The notes: generated from the letters alone by a model not told the origin. 64,000 nt of DNA from an archaeon (GCA_018657065.1 JABHXU010000005.1:1-64000); one strand, 5' to 3'. Positions 1 to 7,945 are shown, counted from the stretch's first letter. A program made the numbers and translations.

Positions 1-149
1 AAAAACATTGGTTCAAATGAATAAGAAAAAATAATTGCGTCACTGTCTGAAATTTGTTTATCTGTTCCAATTAATGTTGTTGGATCACTATCTAAAAAAA
101 ACAGACCAGCATAAACTCCTGGTAATTGATTTAATTCGTTCCAAAGAAT
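1..149 (-). pseudogene. Radical SAM protein, part beyond an in-frame stop (runs off the left edge)
   Basis: After the TAA at 150-152 the same minus-strand frame stays open to the window edge, about 49 codons, and encodes a coherent protein. It reads ILWNELNQLPGVYAGLFFLD, later ISDSDAIIFSYSFE. Joined to the preceding NLGY this matches, by eye, the N-terminal part of the large B12-binding-like radical SAM proteins, which have a NLGYQ-type motif, a 'LN..P.V...R.F.PD' stretch and a 'DII.FSLSFE' strand. The radical SAM CxxxCxxC motif would lie outside the window. The stop sits where a Gln is usual, and CAA to TAA is one base change. It is either a real nonsense mutation or a sequence error. The family call rests on about 90 residues. 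Confidence 0.55.
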
Positions 150-272
150 TTAATAACCTAAGTTTGCAGAACCTGTTGCCATTGGTGCAGGTACACCTAT
201 TGCAATTGTAATTTCTTGTTTTCCATCATAAGGAAAAACTTGAGCTATTCGTTTAGTAATTTCTTCAGACAT
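150..272 (-). CDS. N-terminal 40 residues of an interrupted radical SAM family protein
   Basis: The frame starts with ATG at 272 and ends with TAA at 150-152, giving a 40-residue product that ends in ATGSANLGY. A TATA-like box at 297-308 lies about 30 bases upstream, so the start is well supported and would give a leaderless or nearly leaderless mRNA. The peptide alone would lack all catalytic motifs. The frame remains open and family-like beyond the stop, so this is better read as the 5' end of one longer gene than as an independent small gene. It lies 59 bases downstream of trm1 on the same strand but has its own promoter. Confidence 0.55.
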   Translation of the reverse strand: MSEEITKRIAQVFPYDGKQEITIAIGVPAPMATGSANLGY

Positions 273-296
273 GTTGTTATGAGAAAGTGGTAAACT

Positions 297-308
297 TTTA
301 TATATAAA
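297..308 (-). promoter_or_regulatory. TATA box of the interrupted radical SAM gene
   Basis: The sequence TTTATATATAAA lies about 30 bases before the ATG at 272 in the short gap after trm1. Position and sequence fit an archaeal TATA box for a leaderless transcript. Confidence 0.55.
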
Positions 309-331
309 TTCTTTGTTTCAGAGGAAAAGAA

Positions 332-1384
332 TCAAATAGGAAACTCCTTACTCTTAATTCCCCATCTTAGAAAATGTGTCCTTACCTTTCCTTTTGCTAA
401 AACTTCTTGCATTTTAGGTATAGGAATTTGTTTTAATTGTGCTAATTTATGAAGATCATAAAATCCTACAACATTAATTTTGCTTTCTTCTTTAATTACA
501 TATAACAAATCAAACAATTCTTTGTTGTCTTTATCAGCATTTTTATACATTTTTTCAACTAGTTTTGTATCCCACAATTTTCCCGTCCACATTGGACCTG
601 CGTAGTCATATCCTTGTTTAAAATTATATTTAGAAATCTCTCTTTGCATTGTTTTATGATTATAAAGAAGAAATTCATGTTGTTTAAAAATTTCATCTGC
701 TTTTTTCTTTCCTTTAATACATCTAAAAAAAATTCTAAAATAATGATCTTTTGAATATGAAAAAATTGGAATTAATGCTCTTTCATTTTGTGCACCAATT
801 AATTGAACTTTTCTAATTAAAATTCGAATTCCTACTTCATGCATCAATTCATTTCTAAGTGGTTTAGCATAATATTTTCGAATACAAGCAGACTCATGAC
901 TTCCACTTAAAGCAGATGTATCTGTTGCTGTAACAGCTAAAATTCCATTTCTAGAAATTCTAATAATTGCATTATCTAAAAATTGATTAGGAGATCCAAA
1001 TGGATCAATATCAATATAATCAAATCCTTTACTTTCTAACAAAAATAAATTTGCATCTTTGCTTGATAATTTTAGTTTTGAATCTTTTTCTAATTCATTA
1101 AGTTTTATATTTTGTTTAATGTGTTTTATTGAACCATAATCATTAAATGAAATGTTTTTTATTTTATTTTTTTTAAGTTCTTTTAAGAATCTAATACCTC
1201 TTATTCCTGAACCTGCTAAAGGAAGAGCCAATTGCATTTCTTTATCTTTTATTAAGTTTAAGAGTAAAATAGATGTATCCCTATTTAATTTCATGATTGG
1301 ATTATAAAATACTTCTAATTCCTTAGAAATTTTTGATTTTTCTGAGATTTTAAGTTTTGTAGATTCCTCTGTAATTATCTTCAT
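332..1384 (-). CDS. trm1: tRNA (guanine(26)-N2)-dimethyltransferase Trm1
   Basis: Trm1 uses S-adenosylmethionine to make N2,N2-dimethylguanosine at position 26 of tRNAs in the cytoplasm. The 350-residue product has the SAM-binding loop PLAGSGIRGIR near residues 55-65, the catalytic D-PFG motif as DIDPFGSP at 125-132, and the conserved TATDTSALSGSH stretch at 152-163. The C-terminal GPMWTGKLWD also matches the family. The segment before that motif (about 230-265) normally carries a four-cysteine zinc site in archaeal Trm1; here it has no CxxC pair, and the protein is somewhat short. The gene is followed on the same strand by the interrupted radical SAM gene. The family call is very safe; loss of the zinc site is read by eye. 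Confidence 0.95.
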   Translation of the reverse strand: MKIITEESTKLKISEKSKISKELEVFYNPIMKLNRDTSILLLNLIKDKEMQLALPLAGSGIRGIRFLKELKKNKIKNISFNDYGSIKHIKQNIKLNELEKDSKLKLSSKDANLFLLESKGFDYIDIDPFGSPNQFLDNAIIRISRNGILAVTATDTSALSGSHESACIRKYYAKPLRNELMHEVGIRILIRKVQLIGAQNERALIPIFSYSKDHYFRIFFRCIKGKKKADEIFKQHEFLLYNHKTMQREISKYNFKQGYDYAGPMWTGKLWDTKLVEKMYKNADKDNKELFDLLYVIKEESKINVVGFYDLHKLAQLKQIPIPKMQEVLAKGKVRTHFLRWGIKSKEFPI

Positions 1385-1477
1385 AAGTAAAAGGAAACAA
1401 GAAAAAGTTAATTAAACTATACGATTCCAGAAATTGTTTTGGAATTAGTAGTGCTCAAAAACTATTGGTTTTTGACA

Positions 1478-1819
1478 TTATTCAATAAAAACCCATGAGT
1501 GTCTTTTTTCTCTAACTCCTTCATCATTCATTGTCCTAATGATTATGGGATGATATCCTGGTTCAACATCTTGAGAATTTAAATATATAAATCTTCTACC
1601 TGATTCTCTTGATCTAACTTTAAAACCTGGACTTCTTGAATAAGTATCAGGAATATATGCACTTGCTGAAAGTCCTTTTGCATTAATACTTGAAGGATTA
1701 TAGTATGTTACAAGAATTTCAACATCATTACCCCTTGTTTGATGATAAATGTGTCCTGTCAAAGCTGTTGCACTAGTTACCATTAAAATTGATATTAATA
1801 TAAATAATAATTTTTTCAT
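1478..1819 (-). CDS. Small secreted protein of unknown function
   Basis: This 113-residue protein begins with a clear signal peptide: MKK, then a hydrophobic run ILISILMV, then TSATA-L, with likely cleavage near residue 20. The mature part of about 93 residues has alternating short beta-like strands and no cysteine, compatible with a small beta-sandwich, but I do not recognise a family. The ATG at 1819 follows a strong ribosome binding site (GGTGGAGG, about 4-11 bases upstream) and a TATA-like box at 1853-1862. It is transcribed divergently from infB. Export through the Sec system is inferred from the signal sequence. Confidence 0.7.
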   Translation of the reverse strand: MKKLLFILISILMVTSATALTGHIYHQTRGNDVEILVTYYNPSSINAKGLSASAYIPDTYSRSPGFKVRSRESGRRFIYLNSQDVEPGYHPIIIRTMNDEGVREKRHSWVFIE

Positions 1820-1829
1820 AACCCTCCAC

Positions 1830-1862
1830 CTTACTATTCAAAAGTAGTAAGCATATTTAAAT
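1830..1862 (-). promoter_or_regulatory. Promoter of the small secreted protein, with an inverted repeat between TATA box and start
   Basis: On the minus strand the TATA-like TTTAAATATG (1853-1862) is followed by an inverted repeat with arms CTTACTA (1830-1836 on the plus strand) and TAGTAAG (1845-1851), spaced by 8 bases. It covers the region between the TATA box and the expected transcription start, where a repressor would block initiation. It could also form a short hairpin in DNA or RNA. Operator function is inferred from position only. Confidence 0.45.
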
Positions 1863-1876
1863 CTTACGAAGGGAAG

Positions 1877-1885
1877 TTTTAAAAG
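1877..1885 (+). promoter_or_regulatory. TATA-like box of infB (aIF5B)
   Basis: The sequence TTTTAAAAG lies about 27 bases before the ATG at 1908, the usual spacing for a leaderless archaeal mRNA. It supports the ATG start over the in-frame TTG six bases earlier. Confidence 0.5.
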
Positions 1886-1907
1886 TTTATGCAAAGTTCT
1901 TTTGTTC

Positions 1908-3665
1908 ATGGCTTTAAGACAATCTATTATTGGTGTTCTTGGTCATGTAGATCATGGCAAGACAAAATTACTAGATAAAATTAGAGGTAGCGCTACTCAA
2001 TCTGGTGAATCTGGTGGAATTACTCAAGCTATTGGTGCTTCCATTATTCCTCTTCAGACAGTTAAAAAAATTTGTGGAAATTTACTAGACAACAAATCTG
2101 ATTTTTCAATTCCTGGATTACTTTTTATTGACACTCCTGGTCACGCTGCATTTTCTACTCTTAGAAAAAGAGGAGGAAGTATAGCAGATATTGCTATTTT
2201 AGTTATTGATATTAATGAAGGGCTTAAACCTCAAACAATTGAGAGTATTGAAATTTTAAAAGGAAGTAAAACCCCTTTTGTTATTGCTGCAAACAAAATT
2301 GATTTAGTTCCTGGGTATAAACAAAAAGACAAATTACTTTTAAAAAATTTAAATAACCAAGACCCATATGTTCAAGAACATATAGATACTAAATTATATG
2401 AAATCCTTGGAAAACTATCTGAACTAGGTCTAAATTCTGAAAGATTTGATAGGGTTGAAGATTATACAAAACAAGTTGCAATAATTCCTGTTAGTGCTAT
2501 AACTGGAGATGGTATTCCTGAGCTTTTAATGGTATTAATAGGTTTAGCACAAAAATTTTTGGAAGAAAATTTAAAATTACATGTTGAAGGAAATGCCAAA
2601 GGTAGTGTTATTGAAGTTAAAGAAACAACTGGTCTTGGTGTAACTTTAGATGTAATTATTTATGATGGAATTTTAAAAAGAGGAGATAAAATTATGATAG
2701 GTGGGTTAGATAAACCCATTGAAACAAGAGTTAAAGCTCTTTTATGTCCACTTCCTTTAAATGAAATGAGAGATAAAAAAACTAAATTTAAAGCTCAAAG
2801 TGAAGTTACTGCAGCAACAGGGGTTAAAATTAGTGCTCCTGGCATTGATAATGTAATTGCAGGCATGCCTATCCAAAGTTATACTGATAAAATAAAAACA
2901 CAAGTTTCTGAAGAGATTCAAAAACAAGTTAAGGACGTAGTTGTTGAAACTGGTGATTCTGGAATTATTATTAAAGCAGACACCTTAGGTTCATTAGAAG
3001 CATTAACTTTTTTACTTAAAGAAAAAGAAATTCCTGTCAGAAAAGCAAGAATTGGTAAAATTTCTAAAAAAGATATTACTGATGCTGAATCAAATTATGA
3101 TAAAAATCCATTACATTCTGTTATTTTAGGGTTTAATGTTGATAGAGACGCAGAAGTATCTGGAAACCAAAAAGTGAAAATTATCACTAATGATATTATT
3201 TACAAAATTATTGAAGAATATGAATTGTGGTCAGAGCAACAAGGAAAAATTTTAGAGGCAAAAAAACTTGATGATCTTATAAGGCCATGTAAAATTCAAA
3301 TCATGAAAAATCATGTGTTTAGACAATGTGATCCTGCAATTTGTGGTTGTGAAATTATTGAAGGAAAATTAACAACTTCAACTCGATTAATGAAAGAACA
3401 TAAAGCTATTTCAAATGTTAAAAGTATTCAACAAGAAAAAGAAAGTATTAAGAGTATAACAAAAGGAAATCAAGTTGCTGTATCAATGGATTCAATTATT
3501 ATAGGACGACAAGTTCATGAAGGAGATTTCTTGTATAGTTTTATTCCTGAAAATGATTTTAGGAAATTAAAGAATTTAGCTAAATTTTTATCAAAAGGAG
3601 AAATTGAACTTTTAAAAGAAATTGCAGAAAAGATGCGAAAAGATAATCCTATGTGGGGAGTATAA
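1908..3665 (+). CDS. infB: Translation initiation factor aIF5B
   Basis: aIF5B is the GTPase that promotes ribosomal subunit joining during initiation. From the ATG at 1908 the product is 585 residues, the usual archaeal length. It shows the G1 loop GHVDHGKT (12-19), the G3 motif DTPGH (75-79), the G4 motif NKID (129-132) and a following SAI motif, then two beta-barrel domains and the C-terminal region. A frame-compatible TTG at 1902 exists, but the ATG is better placed relative to the TATA-like box. The stop codon overlaps the ATG of the next gene (TAATG), so the two are translationally coupled. The bacterial-IF2-like N-terminal extension is absent, as in archaea. Confidence 0.96.
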   Translation: MALRQSIIGVLGHVDHGKTKLLDKIRGSATQSGESGGITQAIGASIIPLQTVKKICGNLLDNKSDFSIPGLLFIDTPGHAAFSTLRKRGGSIADIAILVIDINEGLKPQTIESIEILKGSKTPFVIAANKIDLVPGYKQKDKLLLKNLNNQDPYVQEHIDTKLYEILGKLSELGLNSERFDRVEDYTKQVAIIPVSAITGDGIPELLMVLIGLAQKFLEENLKLHVEGNAKGSVIEVKETTGLGVTLDVIIYDGILKRGDKIMIGGLDKPIETRVKALLCPLPLNEMRDKKTKFKAQSEVTAATGVKISAPGIDNVIAGMPIQSYTDKIKTQVSEEIQKQVKDVVVETGDSGIIIKADTLGSLEALTFLLKEKEIPVRKARIGKISKKDITDAESNYDKNPLHSVILGFNVDRDAEVSGNQKVKIITNDIIYKIIEEYELWSEQQGKILEAKKLDDLIRPCKIQIMKNHVFRQCDPAICGCEIIEGKLTTSTRLMKEHKAISNVKSIQQEKESIKSITKGNQVAVSMDSIIIGRQVHEGDFLYSFIPENDFRKLKNLAKFLSKGEIELLKEIAEKMRKDNPMWGV

Positions 3666-4108
3666 TGCAACAACTCAAAATTTTAAATTCTAAAGAAAGG
3701 AAAAAAATTCAAAAAATTCTAGATTCAAGATTTGATTCTGATTTTAAACTAAATTATGAAGTGTTCATGAATCCCAAAAATAAAATTTTTATTATCACTA
3801 AAGATATTTCAAAAATTGACTTAAATGAACTTAGAATTAATTCTTTAGGTATGTACTTTGGAGTTCTATATGAAAATACAATAAGACTTAGTATTGAAGG
3901 ATCTGAAATTGTTGGAAAAACTGCTAAAAAGAATTTTCTAGAACTTAATGATAGGGATGCAGATCTCTGGATGTCTGGACAAGACTTTGAAATTGATTCA
4001 AATTTAAGTGGTTTTATAATAATAAAACATAATAATTATTTTTTAGGTTGTGGAAAAATGGTTAGTGGAAAACTGTATAACTATGTTCCTAAAGAAAGAC
4101 GGGCTTAG
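3665..4108 (+). CDS. PUA-domain RNA-binding protein, probably in ribosome biogenesis (COG3270-like)
   Basis: The 147-residue protein starts at the ATG that overlaps the infB stop. An earlier in-frame start at 3653 would overlap infB by 13 bases and is less likely. The N-terminal half is a small mixed domain. The C-terminal half contains NFLELNDRDADLWMSGQDFE and ends GCGKMVSGKLYNYVPKERR, the signature of PUA-like domains attached to NOL1/NOP2/Fmu-type RNA methyltransferases and of stand-alone archaeal proteins. No methyltransferase domain is present, so a role as a free RNA-binding ribosome-assembly factor is inferred. Coupling to aIF5B supports a translation role. The gene ends tail to tail with the next minus-strand gene, sharing TTAG. 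Confidence 0.75.
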   Translation: MQQLKILNSKERKKIQKILDSRFDSDFKLNYEVFMNPKNKIFIITKDISKIDLNELRINSLGMYFGVLYENTIRLSIEGSEIVGKTAKKNFLELNDRDADLWMSGQDFEIDSNLSGFIIIKHNNYFLGCGKMVSGKLYNYVPKERRA

Positions 4109-5223
4109 CCTCTTTTTGTAGGACGATATATGTCACCTGTAAAAATTCCATGTGTAAACCCTGCTTGTTCAGCAAGAGGTAGTAGGTTTAAAGAAGCACC
4201 AACTCCCTTCCAAAACGGGTGTAACCCTTTTTCCTTTGTTCTAAGTCTATACTCAATAGGAACAAATCCTGAATCTAATACTTCAATTTTTGTTACACCT
4301 TTTTTTTTCATAGCTGCTATTTCTAATAATTCATTTTCGAAACGTTCAACAAAAGGATTATAACCTAAAATAATTGAAGATAATGTTTTTATTGTGGCTG
4401 CGAAAGTATACAATTCAAATGTTGCTCTTGGATCCTTTCCTTCTGCAACTGCAGCCAAAATATTTTCGCCTCTTAAATATTCATCTAATCTTTTAACCAC
4501 TCCTCTCGTGCTTAATATTTGAGAATTCTCACGAGGTTCTGAATCCAATTTAGTTAATTCTCCATAAGCACCCGATAAAAACAACCTTGTTTCAAAGTTT
4601 CTATACCATTTATGTAGTTCTTGTATTACTCCTCCTTCACTAAGAGGCTGTAGTGCATATCTATTTGTTTTTAATACATTCATTATTCTATCCATATTTG
4701 TATTTGTTTCATCTGAAATTGCAACTTGTCTTAAAAAATATTCTTCTCTTCTATGTTCATCAATCTGTTCAGATACAATTGGAGACTTAGGCCATAATTT
4801 TTTAGCTAATTTATTTGTTGCAAAAGATAAATCTGTATTTTTTACCCCATCTTGAAGTACTTTTGCTCCCTGTTTTAAAAATTTTTTTCCTTTTAAATTA
4901 GGATTAAATTTCGTATTAGTAATTCTATCACACATTTTCATGGTTGCAAGCCAATATGCGGGATCTTTTTCCAAAATATGGTTTGGACCTTGCAAATATT
5001 TATGATAACTTTCTGTTTGTTTTCTTGACATTCCGTATATTAACTGTCTAACAAAAGTTTCAGATTCATCTCCTAAGTCTTCAACACCAATATCAATTAA
5101 CAAATCTTCCACAATATCTGAAAATTTTTCATCATATACTTTTGACGCAGTTCTATATCTTCCAAGTTCTGCAGTGATAAATCCTTCAAGTTCTGCACTA
5201 ATAGAAGAAAAAGCTTTTACAAT
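4105..5223 (-). pseudogene. C-terminal part of the interrupted RelA/SpoT-like HD protein
   Basis: This frame directly continues the gene at 5224-6021 past its TGA. The first 37 codons after the stop contain no ATG, GTG or TTG, yet encode helical protein-like sequence (KAFSSISAELEGFITAELGR). The first possible start is a poor GTG at 5112. The remaining 335 residues are mostly helical and I do not recognise them as a whole. Near the C-terminus, IEYRLRTKEKGLHPFWKG faintly resembles the 'vQIRT...HW.YK' end of RelA/SpoT synthetase domains, but GTP-binding residues are not evident. Without readthrough this part would probably not be translated from the normal start. It overlaps the PUA gene tail by 4 bases. 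Confidence 0.6.
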
Positions 5224-6021
5224 TCATTCATCTTCTTCAGATAATGCTGCTCTTTCTCGCAATCTTTGTATAGCATATAATTCTTTTGAGCCTGGTTTTA
5301 TATAATTTGATAGAATTTCATCAAATCTAACATCTCTAATCTTTCTTAACTCTTGATAACTTGTTAATTCAACACCCATTCCCTCTAACATTTCTTCTTG
5401 ATTAGATGTTAATTCTTCCATAGATAGCCATGCTTGAAGAGCTTTATGTCTATGAGAATCTTCTACACTATCATGACCTAAATATGCTAAATCTACTTCA
5501 TAAGGTGCATCTTTAGGAAGAAGAAGTTCTCCTTTAATTGGATGAGAAAAAGCATATACTAATCTTCCAAACTTGTTTTTTTCAAATTTTCTTGTTCTTA
5601 AATTATCTTTAAATTCCTCGAAAGTTGATGAATAACTCTTTGAAAAGGTACCTAAATTTCTTAAAAATAATCTTCGATATATTTCTACTCTTTTTTCACT
5701 TCTTTCACCAGTATTTTCATTAAAAATTCCTGGAAACAATCCTTCTAGTTCTTTAACAATTAAATCTTCAAAAAAAGCATAATATATTGGATCATTAGAA
5801 GCTTCAATTAAATCTTGTTCTTCTAATACTTCGCCATTACTTTGAAGCCCATATCTTTGCCGATGATTTATTGGAATAGGAACTATATTTAAAAAATCAT
5901 CAATAGAAACAGAACGAAGAGAGTCGTTTCCTTTTAAGAATTGAACCAATTTAGAGTCTTCAACATCATCATAAAGGGTTCTTGCTGCAAGGATTGTATC
6001 CTTCATCGTTTCCGGCGACAT
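5224..6021 (-). CDS. HD-domain protein with RelA/SpoT-like hydrolase motif (N-terminal part of an interrupted gene)
   Basis: The 265-residue product ends at TGA (5224-5226), but the frame continues for 372 more codons. Around residues 160-192 it has FSHPIKGE, then AYLGHDSVEDS. This reproduces the SHP...HDxxED signature of the RelA/SpoT HD hydrolase domain that removes pyrophosphate from (p)ppGpp. The metal-binding His and the HD and ED pairs are all visible. The upstream 150 residues are helical. The ATG at 6021 follows a TATA-like box at 6041-6050 and a perfect palindrome at 6063-6079, so the start is firm. The substrate cannot be decided from sequence, and many HD proteins act on other nucleotides. 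RelA/SpoT-type proteins are uncommon in archaea. Confidence 0.6.
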   Translation of the reverse strand: MSPETMKDTILAARTLYDDVEDSKLVQFLKGNDSLRSVSIDDFLNIVPIPINHRQRYGLQSNGEVLEEQDLIEASNDPIYYAFFEDLIVKELEGLFPGIFNENTGERSEKRVEIYRRLFLRNLGTFSKSYSSTFEEFKDNLRTRKFEKNKFGRLVYAFSHPIKGELLLPKDAPYEVDLAYLGHDSVEDSHRHKALQAWLSMEELTSNQEEMLEGMGVELTSYQELRKIRDVRFDEILSNYIKPGSKELYAIQRLRERAALSEEDE

Positions 6022-6040
6022 AACTAAAGGAAAAAATAGT

Positions 6041-6079
6041 TATTTAAATATTTTATTGAACGTTACTACTATGTAGTAA
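6041..6079 (-). promoter_or_regulatory. Promoter of the HD gene with a perfect upstream palindrome
   Basis: A TATA-like TATTTAAATA at 6041-6050 lies about 25 bases before the ATG at 6021. Just upstream, TTACTAC (6063-6069) and GTAGTAA (6073-6079) form a perfect inverted repeat with a 3-base centre. A related arrangement occurs at 1830-1851 and, in degenerate form, at 53092-53106. Regulator binding is inferred. Confidence 0.5.
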
Positions 6080-6081
6080 AT

Positions 6082-6531
6082 CTAAGCAGAATTCCAAATA
6101 TTGTCGCCTACATAATGAATATTTTTTACAATTTTCCCTGTTTTCATATCTTTAATTTCTTGCCCAGAAAAAAGAGTTAATCCTATTGCTATAGGTTTTT
6201 TATGTGTTTCATCAACGATTACAATAAATTCATTTTTTTCTATTTCCTCATCAAATTCAGTTATTCCTGGACGCATCATATCAACACCTTTAGCTGCATA
6301 AGGTACTGCCCCCATATCAACTGTAATTGTCTTTAAAAGACTATTTTTTAAAATAAATCTAAGAGTAGGAACAAGCTTTTTTTCATAATAAAAAAATTTT
6401 GACTCACTATTAATCAAAACCACATTATCATCTAACTCAAATTTATCTTTTTTGGAGAATTCTAAATCATATAATTCAAATAGTGTTTTAATTAATTCCT
6501 TAACTTCTTTTTTTTTAATTGCTTTTTTCAT
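6082..6531 (-). CDS. MCT-1/Tma20-like PUA domain protein
   Basis: The 149-residue product matches archaeal relatives of eukaryotic MCTS1/Tma20, which act in translation initiation and ribosome recycling with DENR or as part of eIF2D. It has the MCT-1-like N-terminal domain (1-70). The PUA domain begins TVDMGAVPYAAKGVDMMRPG (from about 75) and ends KPIAIGLTLFSG...NIHYVGDNIW. Its ATG overlaps the stop of the DUF371 gene (6528-6531), so the two are co-translated. It is the last gene of the RIO1 / coiled-coil / DUF371 / PUA operon. The exact archaeal role is not settled; RNA or ribosome binding is the safe statement. Confidence 0.85.
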   Translation of the reverse strand: MKKAIKKKEVKELIKTLFELYDLEFSKKDKFELDDNVVLINSESKFFYYEKKLVPTLRFILKNSLLKTITVDMGAVPYAAKGVDMMRPGITEFDEEIEKNEFIVIVDETHKKPIAIGLTLFSGQEIKDMKTGKIVKNIHYVGDNIWNSA

Positions 6532-6908
6532 ATTATTTCAACTTGTGCTTTTGCTTTTGGATCCTTAAGTTTTTCAATTAAATCTCTATTAAGGTTTATA
6601 GCTGCTTTATTTGCTTTAATCCCTAATGTTCTATCTGATAAAAAATCTGATAATCTAATTACAATTTCTTCTTTATGATCAAAATATTTATTCACTTTTG
6701 AAATTATCTCTTCTTTTATTTCATCTATAGAGATTATTATTTTTATTGTATCTTGTCCTTTAAGTTTCATAAGTTCGTCATAAGAAAAATCAGCTCTTAT
6801 TCCAACAATACAATCTCCGTTTTTTGTTAAATAAGAGTCTTTTGTGAACTCTAATGTGGTGTTATGTGTTGCCAATAAATTTTCATGGCCGTAGATAAAG
6901 AACTTCAT
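6528..6908 (-). CDS. DUF371 family protein
   Basis: The 126-residue product carries the family pattern of DUF371: an early GHENLLATHNTTLEFTK stretch (7-23), then LTKNGDCIVGIRADFS (27-42), and a C-terminal part that includes SDFLSDRTLGIKANKAA. The family is archaeal, short and of unknown function. It overlaps the preceding coiled-coil gene and the following MCT-1-like gene by 4 bases each, so it is translated in step with them. The conserved THxTTxEFT and DCIxGxxAD residues look like an active or ligand site, but no reaction is known to me. Confidence 0.85.
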   Translation of the reverse strand: MKFFIYGHENLLATHNTTLEFTKDSYLTKNGDCIVGIRADFSYDELMKLKGQDTIKIIISIDEIKEEIISKVNKYFDHKEEIVIRLSDFLSDRTLGIKANKAAINLNRDLIEKLKDPKAKAQVEII

Positions 6909-7147
6909 ACTTTTCTGCTTTCTTTATCAACTAAATCTTCAATAGGTTTTTTTTGCTCTTTACTTGCTTTATCAGCTAAATCCTGCAAATCTACGCCTAA
7001 TTCTTTTAGTGCTGAAACATGCATTTGCATTAATTGTTCTACTATTCCAACTAATTTCATTAATTCTTGTCTTTCTTTTGCAAGTGTTGAAAGAGCACCT
7101 TTATGAAATCCAATTTGTTCATCTTTAGAAGTATTTTGTTCTACCAT
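6905..7147 (-). CDS. Small helical (coiled-coil) protein of unknown function
   Basis: The product is 80 residues and almost entirely charged helix, with heptad-like spacing through residues 15-60 (LAKERQELMKLVGIVEQLMQ). It has no cysteine, signal peptide or membrane segment. The ATG at 7147 follows an AGGTGA ribosome binding site. It lies 31 bases after RIO1 on the same strand and overlaps DUF371 by 4 bases, so it is a real operon member despite its size. A structural or adaptor role in the same translation or ribosome-assembly process is a guess from context. I do not recognise the family. Confidence 0.65.
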   Translation of the reverse strand: MVEQNTSKDEQIGFHKGALSTLAKERQELMKLVGIVEQLMQMHVSALKELGVDLQDLADKASKEQKKPIEDLVDKESRKV

Positions 7148-7178
7148 GAAATCACCTTTTATTTTGTAAAGATCGTTG

Positions 7179-7892
7179 TTATATAATAATTTCTTTTTTT
7201 ATTTTTTCAAATATCTCTTTACTATTTACTTTTAATTTATATTTTTTAAAAAATCTCTCAAGATTTTTCAGGTCCCTTTCTAAATATTCTAATGCATGGT
7301 AATCTTTTGTCGATGTACCTTGAGAAAAATCAATAAAAAAAGGTTTTTCTTTAAAATTAAGAATATTAAATTCTGATAAATCTCCATGTACTAAGCCTAA
7401 TTTCGCAAGATTTGAAACTGAATCAATAATTTTATCTGAAAATTCTTTGAGATTTTTTGGAACTGAATCCTTTAATTGAGGAGCAGGAACATTGTTTCCA
7501 ATAGATTCCATTACTAAAACATTGTTCATGAATGTTATGACACTAGGAACATTAATTTTCTCTCTAGCAATTAATAAATTTCTATATTCTCTTTGTACCC
7601 ATTTAAAAATAACTTGACGTTTTTGGTTTTTAATTTGTTCAAATCTAGGATCTGTTTTAATGTAAGAATGCATTTTATTAAAATTACATGAATGGAGTCT
7701 ATAGATTTTAACTATGACCACTGTTTCCTCATCATGATTTGAACTTGCTAAGAATACATTTGATTCTTTTCCAATCATTACTGGACTTAAAAGTTCATCA
7801 AAATGTCCTTCTGTACTTAACTTAAACAATGTTCTAAGGGTAAAACCATCAAAAACATTCTTGTAAATTTTAAATTTTTCTAAACTCTTCAT
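7179..7892 (-). CDS. rio1: RIO1-type atypical protein kinase
   Basis: RIO kinases/ATPases act in late small-subunit ribosome maturation. The 237-residue protein has the N-terminal RIO segment FTLRTLFKLSTEG, the Lys in VVIVKIYR (about 62), the catalytic loop HGDLSEFNIL (169-178) and the metal-binding IDFSQGT (187-193). The RIO1-specific spacing and the FxxGxESxVF-like loop (GKESNVFLAS, 41-50) support RIO1 over RIO2, and there is no N-terminal winged helix. The ATG lies 28 bases from the bidirectional TATA box at 7915-7926. It leads the operon with the coiled-coil, DUF371 and MCT-1-like genes, all plausibly linked to ribosome function. Confidence 0.93.
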   Translation of the reverse strand: MKSLEKFKIYKNVFDGFTLRTLFKLSTEGHFDELLSPVMIGKESNVFLASSNHDEETVVIVKIYRLHSCNFNKMHSYIKTDPRFEQIKNQKRQVIFKWVQREYRNLLIAREKINVPSVITFMNNVLVMESIGNNVPAPQLKDSVPKNLKEFSDKIIDSVSNLAKLGLVHGDLSEFNILNFKEKPFFIDFSQGTSTKDYHALEYLERDLKNLERFFKKYKLKVNSKEIFEKIKKEIII

Positions 7893-7914
7893 TAATTTTC
7901 AAGATAACAATAAG

Positions 7915-7926
7915 ATTTATAAATTT
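7915..7926. promoter_or_regulatory. Symmetric TATA box serving RIO1 (minus) and a candidate RNA (plus)
   Basis: ATTTATAAATTT is close to palindromic. Its centre is about 28 bases from the RIO1 start codon at 7892 on the minus strand and about 26 bases from the first base (7946) of the long stem of the candidate RNA on the plus strand. Both distances equal the normal archaeal TATA-to-start spacing, so it may fire in both directions. Confidence 0.5.
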
Positions 7927-7945
7927 AGAGCTTTACTTACGCTTT

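Noticed and set aside
5113-5223. A separate gene starting after the TGA at 5224
   Set aside because: No ATG, GTG or TTG occurs in this frame between the stop and 5112, so the downstream part is better read as a continuation of the broken gene.
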